Shown: one piece after another, positions 12,111 through 24,660 of the stretch
Position numbering within the stretch: position 1 is the first letter of the stretch
Layout of the letters: each line of letters begins with the position of its first letter
From: Blastobasis lacticolella
Taxonomy: Eukaryota > Arthropoda > Insecta > Lepidoptera > Blastobasidae
NCBI GenBank assembly: GCA_905147135.1
Contig: LR990056.1
Span: forward strand, 15,634,001 to 15,698,000
Length of the DNA: 64,000 nucleotides
Direction of reading: 5' to 3'
The notes under the pieces: model-generated
What the model saw: the letters and a program-made list of their open reading frames with translations, nothing else
Databases searched by the model: none
Told to the model about the DNA's origin: nothing
Translations under genes and position numbers: made by a program

Positions 12111-14753
12111 CGAACCTGCCTTTTTATTTACCCATACCTATAATGATATTCAAATGAGACCGTATTTCAAACTAGTAAAGCGTTATTGGCCGTCGAACAC
12201 ATGAGAGAGAATACATTCCAATTTCGAAAGTTTAAGAAGCAAACACTGTCATCACTTGTGATTGGTTTGCAGACGGACGTTCAACATTTGAATTCCGAAC
12301 CAAAGCAAAGACGTCCAGCGCTCGTCATTGGCCCATTAGCATTTGTTTTTTTAAGTACATGGCGTGGACTCGAAGTTTCCGTGGTACGTCCGCGACCATA
12401 TCCAAATTTTTCGAAGACAAACGTTTGTTAACAAAAGCAACATTGTGTCAACACGCTGTAAAAAGCTTACGGCCGACGAGCATTCTTTTTATGGCATCAA
12501 AAAACGGTCGAGCCACGTAAATTAGTTGATAATTTGTGTGTGACAGTGTGGGCCTAAACTTTCGTTAAATGTAAGTCAAACAGCGCCTAAGCAAATGGAG
12601 ACAGGTGTCCACGATAGGCCCTCCTATTGATATATAGGAGGCAAACACAACTCAGTACGCCATACAGCATATACCAGTATCCTCGTGTTTGTTCTCCCTG
12701 TAGAAATATGTAAATTATGTGTATGCTTAGCTTTTTAATTAAACAAGAGATAACCGATGCCTGATTCATTATTTGCTTTACTTACATTTTTTAAGTTGAA
12801 ATGTCAACAGTACGAGCTAAATCTGTACTTAATTTGTTGACGACACTAAGGTTATAAAATTACAAAAGTTTAACTTTTATATCTGGCCGAAGGAAAGGTG
12901 TGACAATAAAAAAGAAAACACAAACACCAAATTAAGTCTCACAGATGAATTTTCGAATTTTGATTTCCGAATTTAATCACGACCCAAACACCGACCAATC
13001 CGGAGTTAAGTCGAGATTTGGCGCGGTATCGTTTAGAAATCAATCTATTCCAACCCCCTATTAAGCTTTAATCTTAGGGAGCTGGCTATAACTTAATCCT
13101 AACTTGAGGAGCGGAATAAATAAGCAATAAACCGGTACAGGTGCTCGGAACAGTTTATTGGGAATTTGTAACATCTTATGGGATTAGTTTCCCGCCCTTT
13201 TTGTTAGAGAATCATAACACGAGGGAAAATTCGCCCTGATCATGGGAAACTCGACAAATGTATCGCGTGTTCGAGGCAATAATTGAAATAGGACTGTATT
13301 TCGTTTATTTTTCTATCAGAGCTGTCTTCGTGTCGTGTAAGTCGATAATAATGGTGTTCTTACGATTTCTGAACGAGCTCATAGTTTTCTTTTTTCTATT
13401 AGGGCCGCGGGGTTTATTTCCTCTGTCTGATTGGTGTTTGTTGTCGTTTTACGAAATGTGTGATCGTGTTTGGAGAGGAATAAACGTCGGCGAGTGACTT
13501 TGATTCCGCGCTGGCTGACGGCTCAATCTCTCAAAAGGACATAAAACGCGCGCGAGTAAACAATCGCTGAGACCGTTAAAAGAGTCCTTAAGGATGTGGT
13601 GAACACACAAAACACTACGAGTAATTAACCTTTCTCGAGAAACTCGTGCAAGCTGTGAAAACAATGTTAAAACGCCGATTTAATTGAAGTACAATGACAC
13701 AACTAAGTGCGGCTCTTCTGAGGAGACTTTTTTCGAAATTTCTTCGAAACCCTACCTTACACGATTTTCTTTCATCCAATTTATTTTTCAAATTATTAGA
13801 ATCTTTTTCACAGGCCTTATTGGGCGGTTCTCGTTGACGAACATGGAAGCCGCTACTCTCTACATGCCAGCCTAGTATGTAAATATATTTGACAAACTAT
13901 CGTTTCAAATCCATGTAGCCACAATTTAAAGCAAACAAAACTCTTTGAGAGGCTGCGCGGAGGAGGTCCCTTGCTTCGTTTTCACTTTTTTACTCTGTAT
14001 TTTTTTCACCTGTATCGGGAACCACTCATGTCACAATCCCACAGATTATAGCGTCTACCCGCTAAACGGTTCGAGATACGGAATTTAGCAGCCTACCCCC
14101 GTGTTTGGTCTACGTATTGGTACAGAAATCGCTCCCTGAGAACTTTTAAACTTTTGGTCGTGATATTTTTTCTCGTGGTTTTTTTTTGTTTCCGCCGGTG
14201 CCGTCATCAGTGGGAAATCCAAATAGAATTATCGAAGTGTGTCTCATAAAATTGTGTGTTTGAGTTTTTCAACGAACGCTAATTATATCCGCTACGACGG
14301 AGTTTGAATTTCTTAATCTGTTCGATGCTTATTTGCACAGTTCGAAACTGATAACGAATTCTCTTTTTTTAATATTATCTGTCCCGATCAACCTATTATA
14401 CTTTCCCACGTCCTTATAATTATAATCAGTCTAGGAAGTGATCCATCAACATCCTGCTCGCTGATAAAGCCTGTCAAACGTGCCAGTGTTCATCGATCAA
14501 ACTATACCGCTGCATTGCCAAATGGGTAAACTTTGATTACCAAGAGCTCGCGAAGAAAATACGGTACTTAAACAATCAAATTATCATCCATGTACTTACG
14601 TACCTTTAATGATTATCGGCGAAGTTACGTAAGCTCTACGATCGATCTTTTTGGTTGTCATTACGCCAACTTTGACAGTTAAAATATATGCTAATTATCA
14701 AAATTAACGAAAACCGTTACTGAGACCTGAAACACCCTAAGGGCGGTTTGTAT

Positions 14754-14844
14754 CAAATCCTTAAACACATTTAAGCTGATATTTAAACAAACAGCTTTAA
14801 ACAAAAAACGTTGAACGTAATTCTTGAATGTGTTTAAGAATTTG
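14754..14844. repeat. MITE-like element with 22-nt inverted arms
   Basis: The arms at 14754-14775 and 14823-14844 are inverted copies that match at 20 of 22 positions. Each carries the core CTTAAACACATT. The spacer is AT-rich with TTTAAAC repeats. This fits a small foldback or MITE relic, but no target-site duplication was identified. Confidence 0.6.
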
Positions 14845-17575
14845 GTGCCGGACTAAATAACAAAGATAATTTTATATAAAACACTTGCACCATAAACTCA
14901 GTATCCATAGACGCTACAAATTCCACAATGCATAAGTCTACACCAGCATTAACCCGTAAGAGTCCAATAACAAGCTTCCCTTTAATTACGCCTATTTATA
15001 CGATTGTCATTAACATTAAACGCGTTGACGGTCTCCGAATGTTTTCCATGAGATTTAATGTGTTATTTTTACCAATATGGCGGGGATGGTCGGCCTCTTT
15101 GATCTATCAAAGGCGCGATCACACGGGCCGCTGCGACAGTGTACACGCACGTTGTAAACACCTTGTCGAAAATAAAGACGCGCGCGCACTTTATGGCCGT
15201 TTATCGATCGCTATTTCGATTGCAGGAAATAGTTTCGGGTCATTCCGCGCGCGGGGCTTGTATAGAGCTGTTTGTGGCGTCTTGGGTTGTTTGGGTGGAG
15301 TTGCTGCAGGTTTTGGTCTGAAAACGGTCGTGTATAGGTAGGTAGGTAGTAAGTGTCATCGAAAGAAACTGATCTGTCAGTTCTATTCTGTAGTAATATC
15401 GATACTTGCTAACTATTAAGGAAACTTGTGAAAATGTAGGTATTATAAAATGTGAATAACTGACTTTTTGTTAATTTTTCTGGGCTTAACCGGTTTAGAC
15501 AGAATTCAATGTCTCCTAACACTAAAGTAGCCAGAACTCTCTTGAAGAACATTGTGCTTCTATCGATAGAAATACGCGAAGAATCAACACGTTGTTCTGC
15601 TCACTATCATCTCCACAGACCTTTCTAAAAGTGAGGTAACCAATCTCCAAGCCACACGATTAACCAAGTATGACTCTCAGATATGTATATATTGGCATTG
15701 AGGGCGCCTCCTACAGACGAAACACCTCGTCCGAATGAAACACGCTACCACTAAAATTAGTTCTATTTCTTACCACGCGACAAGTTACACTTTATAGAAC
15801 ATATAGCTTATCAAATAGAGAGAATGGGACGCGACGGCGCGCCATGAACCTCATTGCCACACCCGGCGCCTTGCCTTATCAGCCAAAGGTACAAGGCGTG
15901 TGTACAAACAGTCAGACAGTGTAACAACTCTAGATAAAGTTGTGATTTCTACTAGCGACTGTTGGTTTTTGTTTTATTGTGTCGCGGTGTGATTCAGATG
16001 CGCAGGAGTTGCGTCCGCGTTTATTGAGTTGTGTATTTGCTAAGGTGTTGCAGTCCGTCTGTCTATATTAGCTGTGGTAACGGTTGTGATGATTAATGTG
16101 TTGTTGTAGGTTGTGAAGCTATGTTTCAGATTTGCAGATGTGCGACAAGAATTGTGCGTATCTACCTATCCACAAGACGAGAAGAAAAGTAATCATCCAA
16201 TCGTAGAAATATTTACTAAATTTTTGTCATATTTTTCTATCGCGCAAGATAACGTCCATGATATTTGGAACGGAAGCAGAAATGAGTCTACGTCATGTAT
16301 GATCCAAGGTCTTCTACGTCATGAAGCTAACCTACTACATCACCTAACATCACATTATAGATTATATTATAAATACCTGCTACTTAATATTGTTTATTTA
16401 GTGTCAACTGATAGTGAAGGCGATTTGATGCTTTGAAAGACAAGAAGTGACATAGAGCCTATAATACCTAGTCGACTAAAACCATAGACCAACTATATGG
16501 CATAGTTGATCTAATACTAAAACAAACTAACATAACCTAATCCATCGAAAAACGTGCGATAAATCCCAACCATATATACATACACTTCAATATTACAAGA
16601 AACAAGCTAAGAATCATCACGGTTAAACTGGCTTTCCAACAAAGAAAACCGCATTGTGACTTCAGCTTTGAGTCATAAAAGGAGCCTTTCTATGCCTCTA
16701 TGTCCAACATCTTTGGTTCAAGAATGGCACAGACAGACACATACCCAGACCCACAGATACACCCGTCTAAGTTCCATCACGTATATTCTCGTCGGAGGTT
16801 TAAATAAGCTATAGTAAAGTATAGACAGAGTCTCTTCGATACAAGGCTTACGCACTCCCGCGCATACGCGGCCCTGGCTCGCGTTCAAGGCTTGCAGGAG
16901 TGTAATCTCCGCCAAACAACCGGTCGACGACCCTTTATCAAGTTTGTTAACACGTGCCTTACGCTAGTGTTCGTCTATGTGGCTAGCACATAGTTTATGG
17001 TGCAGGTAGATGCGCCGCTTATATGATTTGATATGGACGATATGGTATGCACTCGGTAAGCAGGCGGTTGGAGCGTCGCGTCGAGATGGTTGAGTAATGC
17101 TTTGAAGTATCTTGCGGGTTTGTTGTGGGTTCCGATTGTTTGGAACGTTGAGATTTTTTCCCTGTCTCGTTTAAATTGTTGTACTACAATTATTTTTTCG
17201 TAGGTGTCAGTTTATGTCTGCTTACTTATTTCATGTATTTTAAAGATAGGTAGGATGTTGTTGGTTGTAATTTTTACCATATTATGACCTTGTACGATAT
17301 TATAAATGACAACAACATCATCATCGTTGTCATTGACATTTATGAATTTACTGACATTATCACTAAATTTAATGTACTTGATTATTGATTATTTTGGTTT
17401 GATGCATTTGATTTAAACTAAACTAAAGTGTAATACAATCATAAAATTATTGAGTCTTTGTTACTTGAATAAATGAATTGAAGTTTAAATCATAGACTGC
17501 TAACACGGACATATTCAATGACACCTTCGACACTCTCCCACCATGCCCAAACTCTAAAAAGATAACTACACTAAC

Positions 17576-17757
17576 CTGATCTCCCTCTTCATGTCATCGT
17601 AGTCCCGCTGCGTGTCAAGCCTCGCTTCCAATCTCGCTATATGCTGCTTCTTCTCGTCCAACCGTTCTTCGAGCCGCCTCAGCTGCTGCGCGTGCGCCTC
17701 CTGTAGCGCCGCCAACGACGCCTGTAGCCGTCTCACGTCGTCCACCAGTTGGGAGAT
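17576..17757 (-). CDS. ct: cut, internal exon encoding part of the N-terminal coiled coil
   Basis: Read on the minus strand, a pyrimidine-rich acceptor (ctctctcccacag) precedes an open frame of 60 codons plus 2 bases that ends at the donor ATCAG|GTTAGT. The peptide opens ISQLVDDVRRLQASL, continues through RRLEERLDEKKQHIARLEAR and ends DYDDMKREI. It is rich in Leu, Gln, Glu and Arg, with heptad-like leucines. From knowledge of the family, it lines up with the CUX1 segment around LVEDVQRLQASL...DYEEVKKEL and with Drosophila Cut around LLDELQRLR...QHIIRLEARLD. It should therefore be the coiled coil shared by CUX1 and its splice product CASP. The exon enters in phase 0 and leaves in phase 2, which matches the next exon. 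It is GC-rich against AT-rich flanks. The longest open frame here (17615-17800, minus) is a different, spurious frame. Confidence 0.95.
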
Positions 17758-19250
17758 CTGTGGGAGAGAGATGAATGGGTTTTAGATTGTACAGCTGCAT
17801 TTTTCTAGTGTGGTTGGTGTTGGAGGGAAAGGTGTTCTTAGAGGTATTTTGAGAGGCTCTTTGTTTTTATGATCCTATAGTTCATATTCTTCGGAACCAA
17901 CAACTCAAACACTGGTACTTTACCGCAAAAGGTGAGATTGTCATACTGGACTTTTACATATATGCGTCTATTTCAAAAGGACGTGATTTGTCTAAGTCGT
18001 CACATATTCTTTACTTACACATCGGTACTAGTTAGAACTCATTTTCAACTAATTAGAACTCATTCTATCTACAAGTGTCACAATAGATACATTGACAAAT
18101 CCGAAGAAGATATAATCTTATAAGTTAGGATGTACTAAATCCTTTGTAGATCATATTAGATACGTGAACTCCGCATTAACTTCAGCGTAACATCTATTTT
18201 CGTTCGTGGATAAGTGTTAAACTCTATATCTTGATAACATGTGTAGATGTGTTAGGGAAGTCAACTGATGAACGCGGATGACGATAAACTAAAATCATCA
18301 TTCGTAAAGTCAAAACAGGAAACCATAAATATGATTCCAAATGAGTCGAATCACACCTTATTTTTACGACACGCTACAGTTTTTATTCCATCTTTTATCT
18401 CTCCATTGCTTTTATCTGTGAGTAATTTCGAATTATTGTTAATCGCGGAAAATCCAAATAACACTGCGGTATAAACGGTATATTGTTTTACGACGATATC
18501 CAAATTAAAATATTTAGCATTATCTATGACCATAAAACTAATTATCAATTGTAAAACACTATATTATAGCAAAACACGGCAAGTTTTATCTGAAAAGCAC
18601 TGCGGCGGAATGATTTGTGTTTGCTTTGGCATTATTTCATTAATATGACAAGTGGAGATACGAACTGCAAACATTATGAGGGTTTAAGTGATGTGATTGT
18701 TAAGAAAAATATGTCATGATTACCTGATGATAAGGAATTAAAATGTCTACTGTATAGAGGCGCCTACGATGCCGCGGGGCTGAGATTATACCGCAACAAC
18801 ATCATTTAAAATATCGTATTTCAGAATTGTACAATACTGCTTTCGTGTTAGATTCTATTGCTTCATGATTGCCTGGTTACGAAACCCCAATATGCGTCAC
18901 AGATTCTTTATTTCCCTCCACTCGCGGACTACATTTCTTTTTTACCAATTAACATCTAATTTCGCTAGTATAAGCGTTCACTTTTCCCAACCTATGGGGC
19001 AAAGCTGAACATATTCATTTACCTTTGAAACACCCAAGATACCAAAGCCACTCAGATTGAATTTAACACTCATTGTTAATACCTGGTACTAAGTATCGCT
19101 ACAAATTCTGTTATTTAAAAAAATGGCTCAAACGATTGAAGTCGATATCAGTACGGATCTTTCAAATTGCTTCTAGATATTTCGGTAGGTACAATGACTA
19201 GCCTCCAATGGTAAGCGTCATGAAGCCGATCCATCGCCGCATATGCCCTT

Positions 19251-19290
19251 CGCCTCAGCATGAGGCGTGGACGCAGCTCGCTCGAGCGAG
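19251..19290. repeat. hairpin plus 14-bp palindrome
   Basis: A 7-bp stem with a 3-nt loop (CGCCTCA GCA TGAGGCG, 19251-19267) is followed 9 nt later by the perfect palindrome CTCGCTCGAGCGAG (19277-19290). It is GC-rich within AT-rich surroundings. Function is unknown. Confidence 0.55.
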
Positions 19291-19904
19291 ACGCTACACT
19301 GACCCTGTACCATGAAACTTAGCATGCTGTAGTTGCCGATAAGTACCACTACCAATGCTGCGATGCCACTGTGAGTTAAGTAAATGATAAGTCTACTGCA
19401 ACGATGAGTAACCACTTTTGTGAATTAATTTTTTGGTGATGCTATTTTTGGGGTTTCACCATATGTGACGCCGTTTGGCAAGTCACATGTGATGGATCAA
19501 AAATGTTTGTAAAACCTTAGACATTAAAGGCGCCTGTCACCAATTTCTAGCAGGTGAGGTGTTTGCTCGTTTCTTACTAAGGTTTGTTTGTAGGTTTGTC
19601 AGTAATGTTTGTTGCTTGTCCTTTCTTGACGTCCTCTGTCTAAACGATGGCTGTGACTGCGTTTGTTGGTCAGTAATGTTTTAGTGTCGTAACATATGTT
19701 ACATTTTAAATGAAACTTGGATCGAATATAGCCTAATTTTTACCACAGCGTTTCCTGCTTTGGCCAGATCTGCAACGATGATCCAAAGAAAGACTGAGTT
19801 TTGACAGTCAGGTAGACCGAGAACAAGCTATTACAGTTTAAGAATCCGCAACAAATACTTAGAAATCAGACACATCATCCGGAATCACATTAAAGCCTTC
19901 CAGA

Positions 19905-20025
19905 AACGAGCCTCCTGAAAGGCCGGCAACACATTCATGACCCTTGGTGTTGCGGATGCGCATCGACGGTGATAAATTCCCATCAGGCTAGATTGCTCGT
20001 TCGCCTGCCTCTTACAAAAAACCAC
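19905..20025 (+). mobile_element. LINE 3' tail (solo)
   Basis: GAAAGGCCGGCAACACATTC, CCTTGGTGTTGCGGATGC, ATCGACGGTGATAAATTCCC, ATCAGGCTAGATTGCTCG and TTCGCCTGCCTCTTAC lead into an A-run. It is related to the 58.6-kb tail but of the 'GATTGCTCGTTCGCCTGCC' subtype. Confidence 0.55.
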
Positions 20026-20288
20026 ATGGTCACCTAAGCGAGTACCAAATCTTCGTAATCGAGTACCAATCGAGAATCGGCGGTACTGCAGCCGGTACCA
20101 GCGCGTGATTCCCGCATCTGTCTTGCGATACGCATCTTCACGGGCGGACGAGCGCGACACCTGCCCGCAACAATTGATATCTTCCGAAGGTCGACAAATA
20201 ACATAGTGGGGGCTGGGAGCCGGCGGTTGTATGGCTGTGTTCAGTTCTCAGTATGTAGGTGCTGTGTTATAAACCACACGTATGAGAC

Positions 20289-20356
20289 GTACAGTCAGCT
20301 GTAGAGAGAAGTGACCCGGCTACCTTTTCCATCCATCACTCTGCAGCTGACTGTAC
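20289..20356. repeat. hairpin, perfect 13-bp arms GTACAGTCAGCTG
   Basis: Arms at 20289-20301 and 20344-20356 are exact reverse complements. A second, imperfect inner stem (AGAG..GTGA against TCACTCT) extends the hairpin. Each arm holds an E-box CAGCTG. It may be the terminus of a foldback element. The core TACAGTC recurs near 3.6 kb. Confidence 0.6.
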
Positions 20357-20522
20357 ACAAATCGTACAGATATTTTGATGAAAGATCAGGTCCTTAGACC
20401 GAAAAGAGTTCCTTAAGCCGACCAGCATGTGGATGAATGTGGAAGAAGCGAGAGAGGTCTGTCAGGACCGTATACAAGTGGAATTATGTCTCTGCCTACC
20501 GCTATGGAAGATGGACATGACG

Positions 20523-20553
20523 TTATGTATGTATGTATGTACGTGTATGTATA
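20523..20553. repeat. (TATG)n microsatellite, imperfect
   Basis: Repeated TATG units are interrupted by ACGTG. Confidence 0.85.
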
Positions 20554-21119
20554 ATTCATAGAGCATGTACGTGACATCGCGACATAACCTAATTTTACGC
20601 GGACGAAGTCTCGAGAAAAAGTGAGAAGGAGATATCTGTCATTCATGTCCTTTACAGAGAGTCAGTAATCCAAAAAACCAATTCAATAGTAATAACTAAA
20701 TAATATTTTTTTCAAAAAATAACCTATAACATATCACCGCCATTGTCGCCGATGAATTCCCGTCGGCGCAAAGGAAACGGTGCTAAATATCAAGCCATAA
20801 AAGTCTGCTAATTACAGAACGGAATGTATGGCGTTATGTATGTGTGTATTTGTATGAATAGATCGTCAATTGTCGAACGGAAACTGTTAAAACGAGCTGT
20901 GGTTTTTCAACGGTCACGGACCCAAGGTTTCAAGGCTTTGCTAATGATGATAGGCCAGTAAAAACAATAGATATTAGGAGATGGTTGAAGGTCAATACGG
21001 AACGACGAGACGTATCTATCGAATGAAACTTGGTTATAGTAAACAACTTTTTGCACTTTAATATGGATTTAAAAACTGCTTTTTTACGACTGGAGAAACA
21101 AAAAATTCTTTCATCCGAT

Positions 21120-21395
21120 CACAGTTTAGGTAACTATGTACGTATATCACTGAAAGAAACTAACAAAATACTTAATACCTGCTGTGCCTGCTATTATCGA
21201 AGATATTCTTAATGTTCTCGTCTGTATAAAGGAACAAAAAAGTCGTCCAAACACAGCTTAGGTAACTATGTAAGTATATCTCTACAATAGTACCTGTCAC
21301 TGAGAGACACTAACAAAATACTTGATACCTGCTATGTTCGCAATTATCAAAGATATTCTAAAAGTGTTCTCGACTGTACCAAAGTACCAACAAAG
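21120..21395. repeat. local tandem duplication, unit about 130-145 bp
   Basis: Two diverged copies lie side by side, about 21120-21247 and 21252-21395. Shared landmarks in order are TTAGGTAACTATGTA, GTATATC, ACTAACAAAATACTT, ATACCTGCT, AAGATATTCT and GTTCTCG. The second copy has about 17 extra bases after GTATATCTC. Confidence 0.8.
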
Positions 21396-21647
21396 TCATT
21401 GTGGAGAAACAAATGATCCATTTTACAGCGTCGTCTGGTGTACTCATATTAGGTGGGTGACGTCATTGACATAATGACAGATGATCTTTGATTTGTCCAC
21501 GCGACGGTGGCCTGTTTCGTACTAGTAATAGATATGTAGGTATCTATAATCTGTTTCAACATTTAGTACCTATAAAGAGAGGAGCTGTTGTCTGCAGAAT
21601 AACTACATACTTAGCTAATGTTTGTAATTCCGCTGATAAACACTTTG

Positions 21648-21800
21648 GTACTTTTTCCCTCGCCGTAAGAAAATCGGTTAGTATTCAACTAATGTGCATA
21701 ACTGAGAAAAGTGTCATTGATTGGCCGCAGCGAGATTCGAACCCGGTATCTTTCGATTACGAGTCGGATACCCCAACCACTACGGCCACCGACGCTTCTA
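21648..21800 (-). mobile_element. SINE family A, copy 1 (tRNA-like head)
   Basis: On the minus strand the head has a B-box-like GGGTTCGAATC and an A-box-like TAGTGGTTGGGG. It continues into the body landmark ACATTAGTTGAATACTAACCGAT, described here as two parts (ACATTAGTTGAA then TACTAACC), and stops at the 'cggcgaggg' segment. It lacks the 3' half seen in the 24.7-kb copy. Confidence 0.75.
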
Positions 21801-23289
21801 TGGGCTGTTGATTGGTATGAAAGAAAAATTATGAAAGAATCTTTGGGTTTGGAACTTTTTACTTGATAAAGCAATTTGCAACTACGTCATCCTGATATCG
21901 GAGTATATCTACGTATGCAATGTGCGTTGTAGCCTACAATTATCTCCGGATAATTACGTGAAAAAGCCATTAATCAATGGCGATAAGGTCGAGAGTCGCG
22001 TGATCAATCGCCTTGACATCGATATCTAACGCATACAAACTGATACAAATACATTCATCCCTCTCTAAATATTGTCGTTTTGACAAGTCCTTGGATATCT
22101 TGACATTGACGCACGCCACAGACCATAAATCTTTCTTTAATTAGTGTGGCCTCATAAAAGAATCTTACAAAATAGTTGCGATCAGAGAGTAAATATTGTT
22201 AACTGCTTTACTTGGAAAAATGTGTGATTAAATCCCGTGATAAAAGTTATGGCAATTATGGTTCATGTCTGTAAAATAATGACGACATACTGCATGACAT
22301 TGTCTCGTATACAGTGCCATCAACTTATCTATTCATAAGACAAAATGGGAACTAAATTATTGCATTAAAATGACAGATTGAATCGCCCACTTCTTTACCA
22401 CTAGCGACGCCATCAATTGAACACATATGTTGGTCGCACTGTACTGACACAAGTGACATTACCTACATCTGCTGCCTATGGATTTCTAAACAAAACCAAA
22501 ATGACGGTTCGGGTGAGAAAACGAGTTAGAAAATTGGAATTTGGTGGCTCCAGGGAGGGTTGCAGCGTCCCATGTTATCACCATGTAAATACGCATTCAT
22601 CCAATTCAAATAGTACGGTGGGCGACATAAAAAGTATTAGCCGAAACGAAATTTGCCAGGGACGGAACCGCGAGTAATTATTGTCTTAATTCGGCCCTGT
22701 CCTGACCGCTATTAACGGCTTGGACCATGTTATTAAAGATGGCGATTTTCGCTCCTGTTACTGAAAACCTAGTAATATTCGACATTTATATCGATAATTG
22801 TCAATTTCTTTGTCAAAAATAGCAGTCGAGGCGAAACGATATCGATTCAATTTTTAAAAATGATTTTTGCTATTGAGAAAAATCATAGTGTTTCTTATAA
22901 AATCGCTAGTTGCTTGGAGTCTGCACCACACCCCAGGGCTACTCCTCCGAAGGGTTAAAGGGCAGCCCCTGACAATTACCTACAATCGTTACTATGGACA
23001 ATTATGTCCGTACCGTCACACTCGCAGGTTTTTATTGGGCCCGTCGCGTTTTTAGTTTAAATTACAGCCTTTTTGGCAACCCTGATCAGCAGCGTGACGG
23101 CGATTAAGTCGGAGGCATCCCTATTTGCGAACATCAATGGAAGCGGAGTTTTCTTTGCCGCAGCGAAGTTTGGGGTTGCCTTTAACAGGGGTGCGGGGCT
23201 CCAGTCTGTAAATTAGGCTCGGGAGTCCGAGTGGTCAAGTAATGTTTGTTTTTACAACGAATAATGCTGAATAGTAGACGAGTGGTGTG

Positions 23290-23545
23290 AAGTTGGCCGT
23301 GTGGTGTCTGGCAGAGCACCAACCTCTCACACTTGCGAGTACCGTATAAGGCGACTAATGTTTTAGAGGCAAAAGATCTAGTCCCCGCAGGCTGGAAAAT
23401 GGGCTGATGGGTTTTCCATTGTTATATTTATAAAACTGCGATCTCCAATCCACTGGCTAAGCATTGAGATTAAGGCAATCATCTCCCTTTTCGTGGGAGA
23501 AGCCCTTAGTCCTGCAGTGGACTGTTATGGGCTGTGATGATGAGT
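23290..23545 (+). mobile_element. LINE or non-autonomous 3' tail ending in (GAT)n-like sequence
   Basis: The 3' end reads TCGTGGGAGAAGCCC, then TGCAGTGGACTGTTATGGGC and TGTGATGATGAG. This pattern (a 'cagcagtgggac...gggctgatgatgatg' end) is common to many lepidopteran LINE 3' tails. The 5' part contains GCAGAGCACCAACCTCTCAC. No coding sequence remains. Confidence 0.6.
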
Positions 23546-24660
23546 AGATGAGTTACGAAACCTCGCAAAATTGAGCCAAATTGACAATGATCCGAACATA
23601 ATACAACTTTCAGGTTAAATGTAAAGGCGTTTCAAAAATAAGCAATGACATCCAACTTCAACACGAACATTTCTCACGATAACCAGCTGAAATATTATAA
23701 GGAGATAAAGAAATAAATAATAAAAGTATAGCGGCGACGCGTCCTAACGAACGAAACTGTACTGAAAAAGTGGAAAATATATCTGCAACACCAACATTCT
23801 TTGCCGATGTAAAAGGCTTCAGGAAGGCACAAATGCAAATAGTTGGTGAAGTGTAGGCCATAAATTCAGTGGTAATGTCTCCGGTGTTTTATCAAGCTGT
23901 TGGTTCGATTGTACCCAACTGAGCCCTAACAGTATGAGAATACTAAAGTTGCCACTTCACTAATGCGGCGGTTGTGGCGCACTGTACCACGCAAACATTT
24001 GAAGAGTTATTGGCACCCGAAGCTTTGTCTACAACTTTTTTTGAACACGACAGATATTTAATATGCGAATAGATTAGCAACTTTGCAATGACTTGCGACT
24101 AACAGCAATTGCGCGAGAAACGATGATGACTAGTGATGATTGTTTGCGCACATATCACTTTTGGCCATTACGTCGGACTTGTTAACTCCCTCTCTTGTTA
24201 ACCTTTTTGGTATTTACGTAATTTTAGTAGTGTAGTTTTATAAATTGTAAAAGTAATAAATTAATAAAAAACTGATCAATATTTGTAGATGATATAGATG
24301 TAGACGAAACCGATGTTTCTAAAAGCACTTCTTTACAACACTTCAAGACGTGCAAGAATTTGATAAGTCTTGAGAAAAGTATGTACACTTAACTATGCGT
24401 TGCCATGAAATTTGGAAACACAGCAAACTGGACTATCGAATGCCTATGATAAGACTGCATCTCCAAATTGCGAAATCTTCATGAGGCTTCAGATTAAACC
24501 CAGCCGCAATAACTTACCGGCACGCTAGCGTTGCTTGCTCTTTTTTCCTCGATTTATGTCTATTTTGTACGATATTCCTCCTCCCGAATAGCTTGGTTTG
24601 TGCTACACTGAGAGGCTATACTGTGGATTTTAATGGCTTTTCTAATAAAATAAAAAAATT

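Larger units (their letters stand above)
7997..17575 (-). other. ct: cut intron between coiled-coil and linker exons (9,579 bp)
   Basis: The intron is bounded by the donor ATCAG|GTTAGT and the acceptor gtttttgttgcag. I found no further coding exon in it. Recognisable contents are a decayed repeat at 9821-9930 that is also present near 50.6-51.0 kb, a palindrome and CCAAT-rich block at 11860-12110, and a hairpin element at 14754-14844. Open frames inside, such as 14928-15341 and 16113-16436 on the plus strand, have no recognisable motifs and lack flanking signals. Such long introns in cut are plausible sites for tissue-specific enhancers, but that is inference. Confidence 0.85.

Noticed and set aside
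14928..15341. 137-codon plus-strand open frame in the cut intron
   Set aside because: No domain, no splice or promoter context, mixed low-information composition.
16113..16436. 107-codon plus-strand open frame
   Set aside because: It opens with GTG, not ATG, and shows no recognisable motif.
21736..21800. tRNA gene on the minus strand
   Set aside because: It has good A and B boxes but is attached to a SINE body shared with five other copies.
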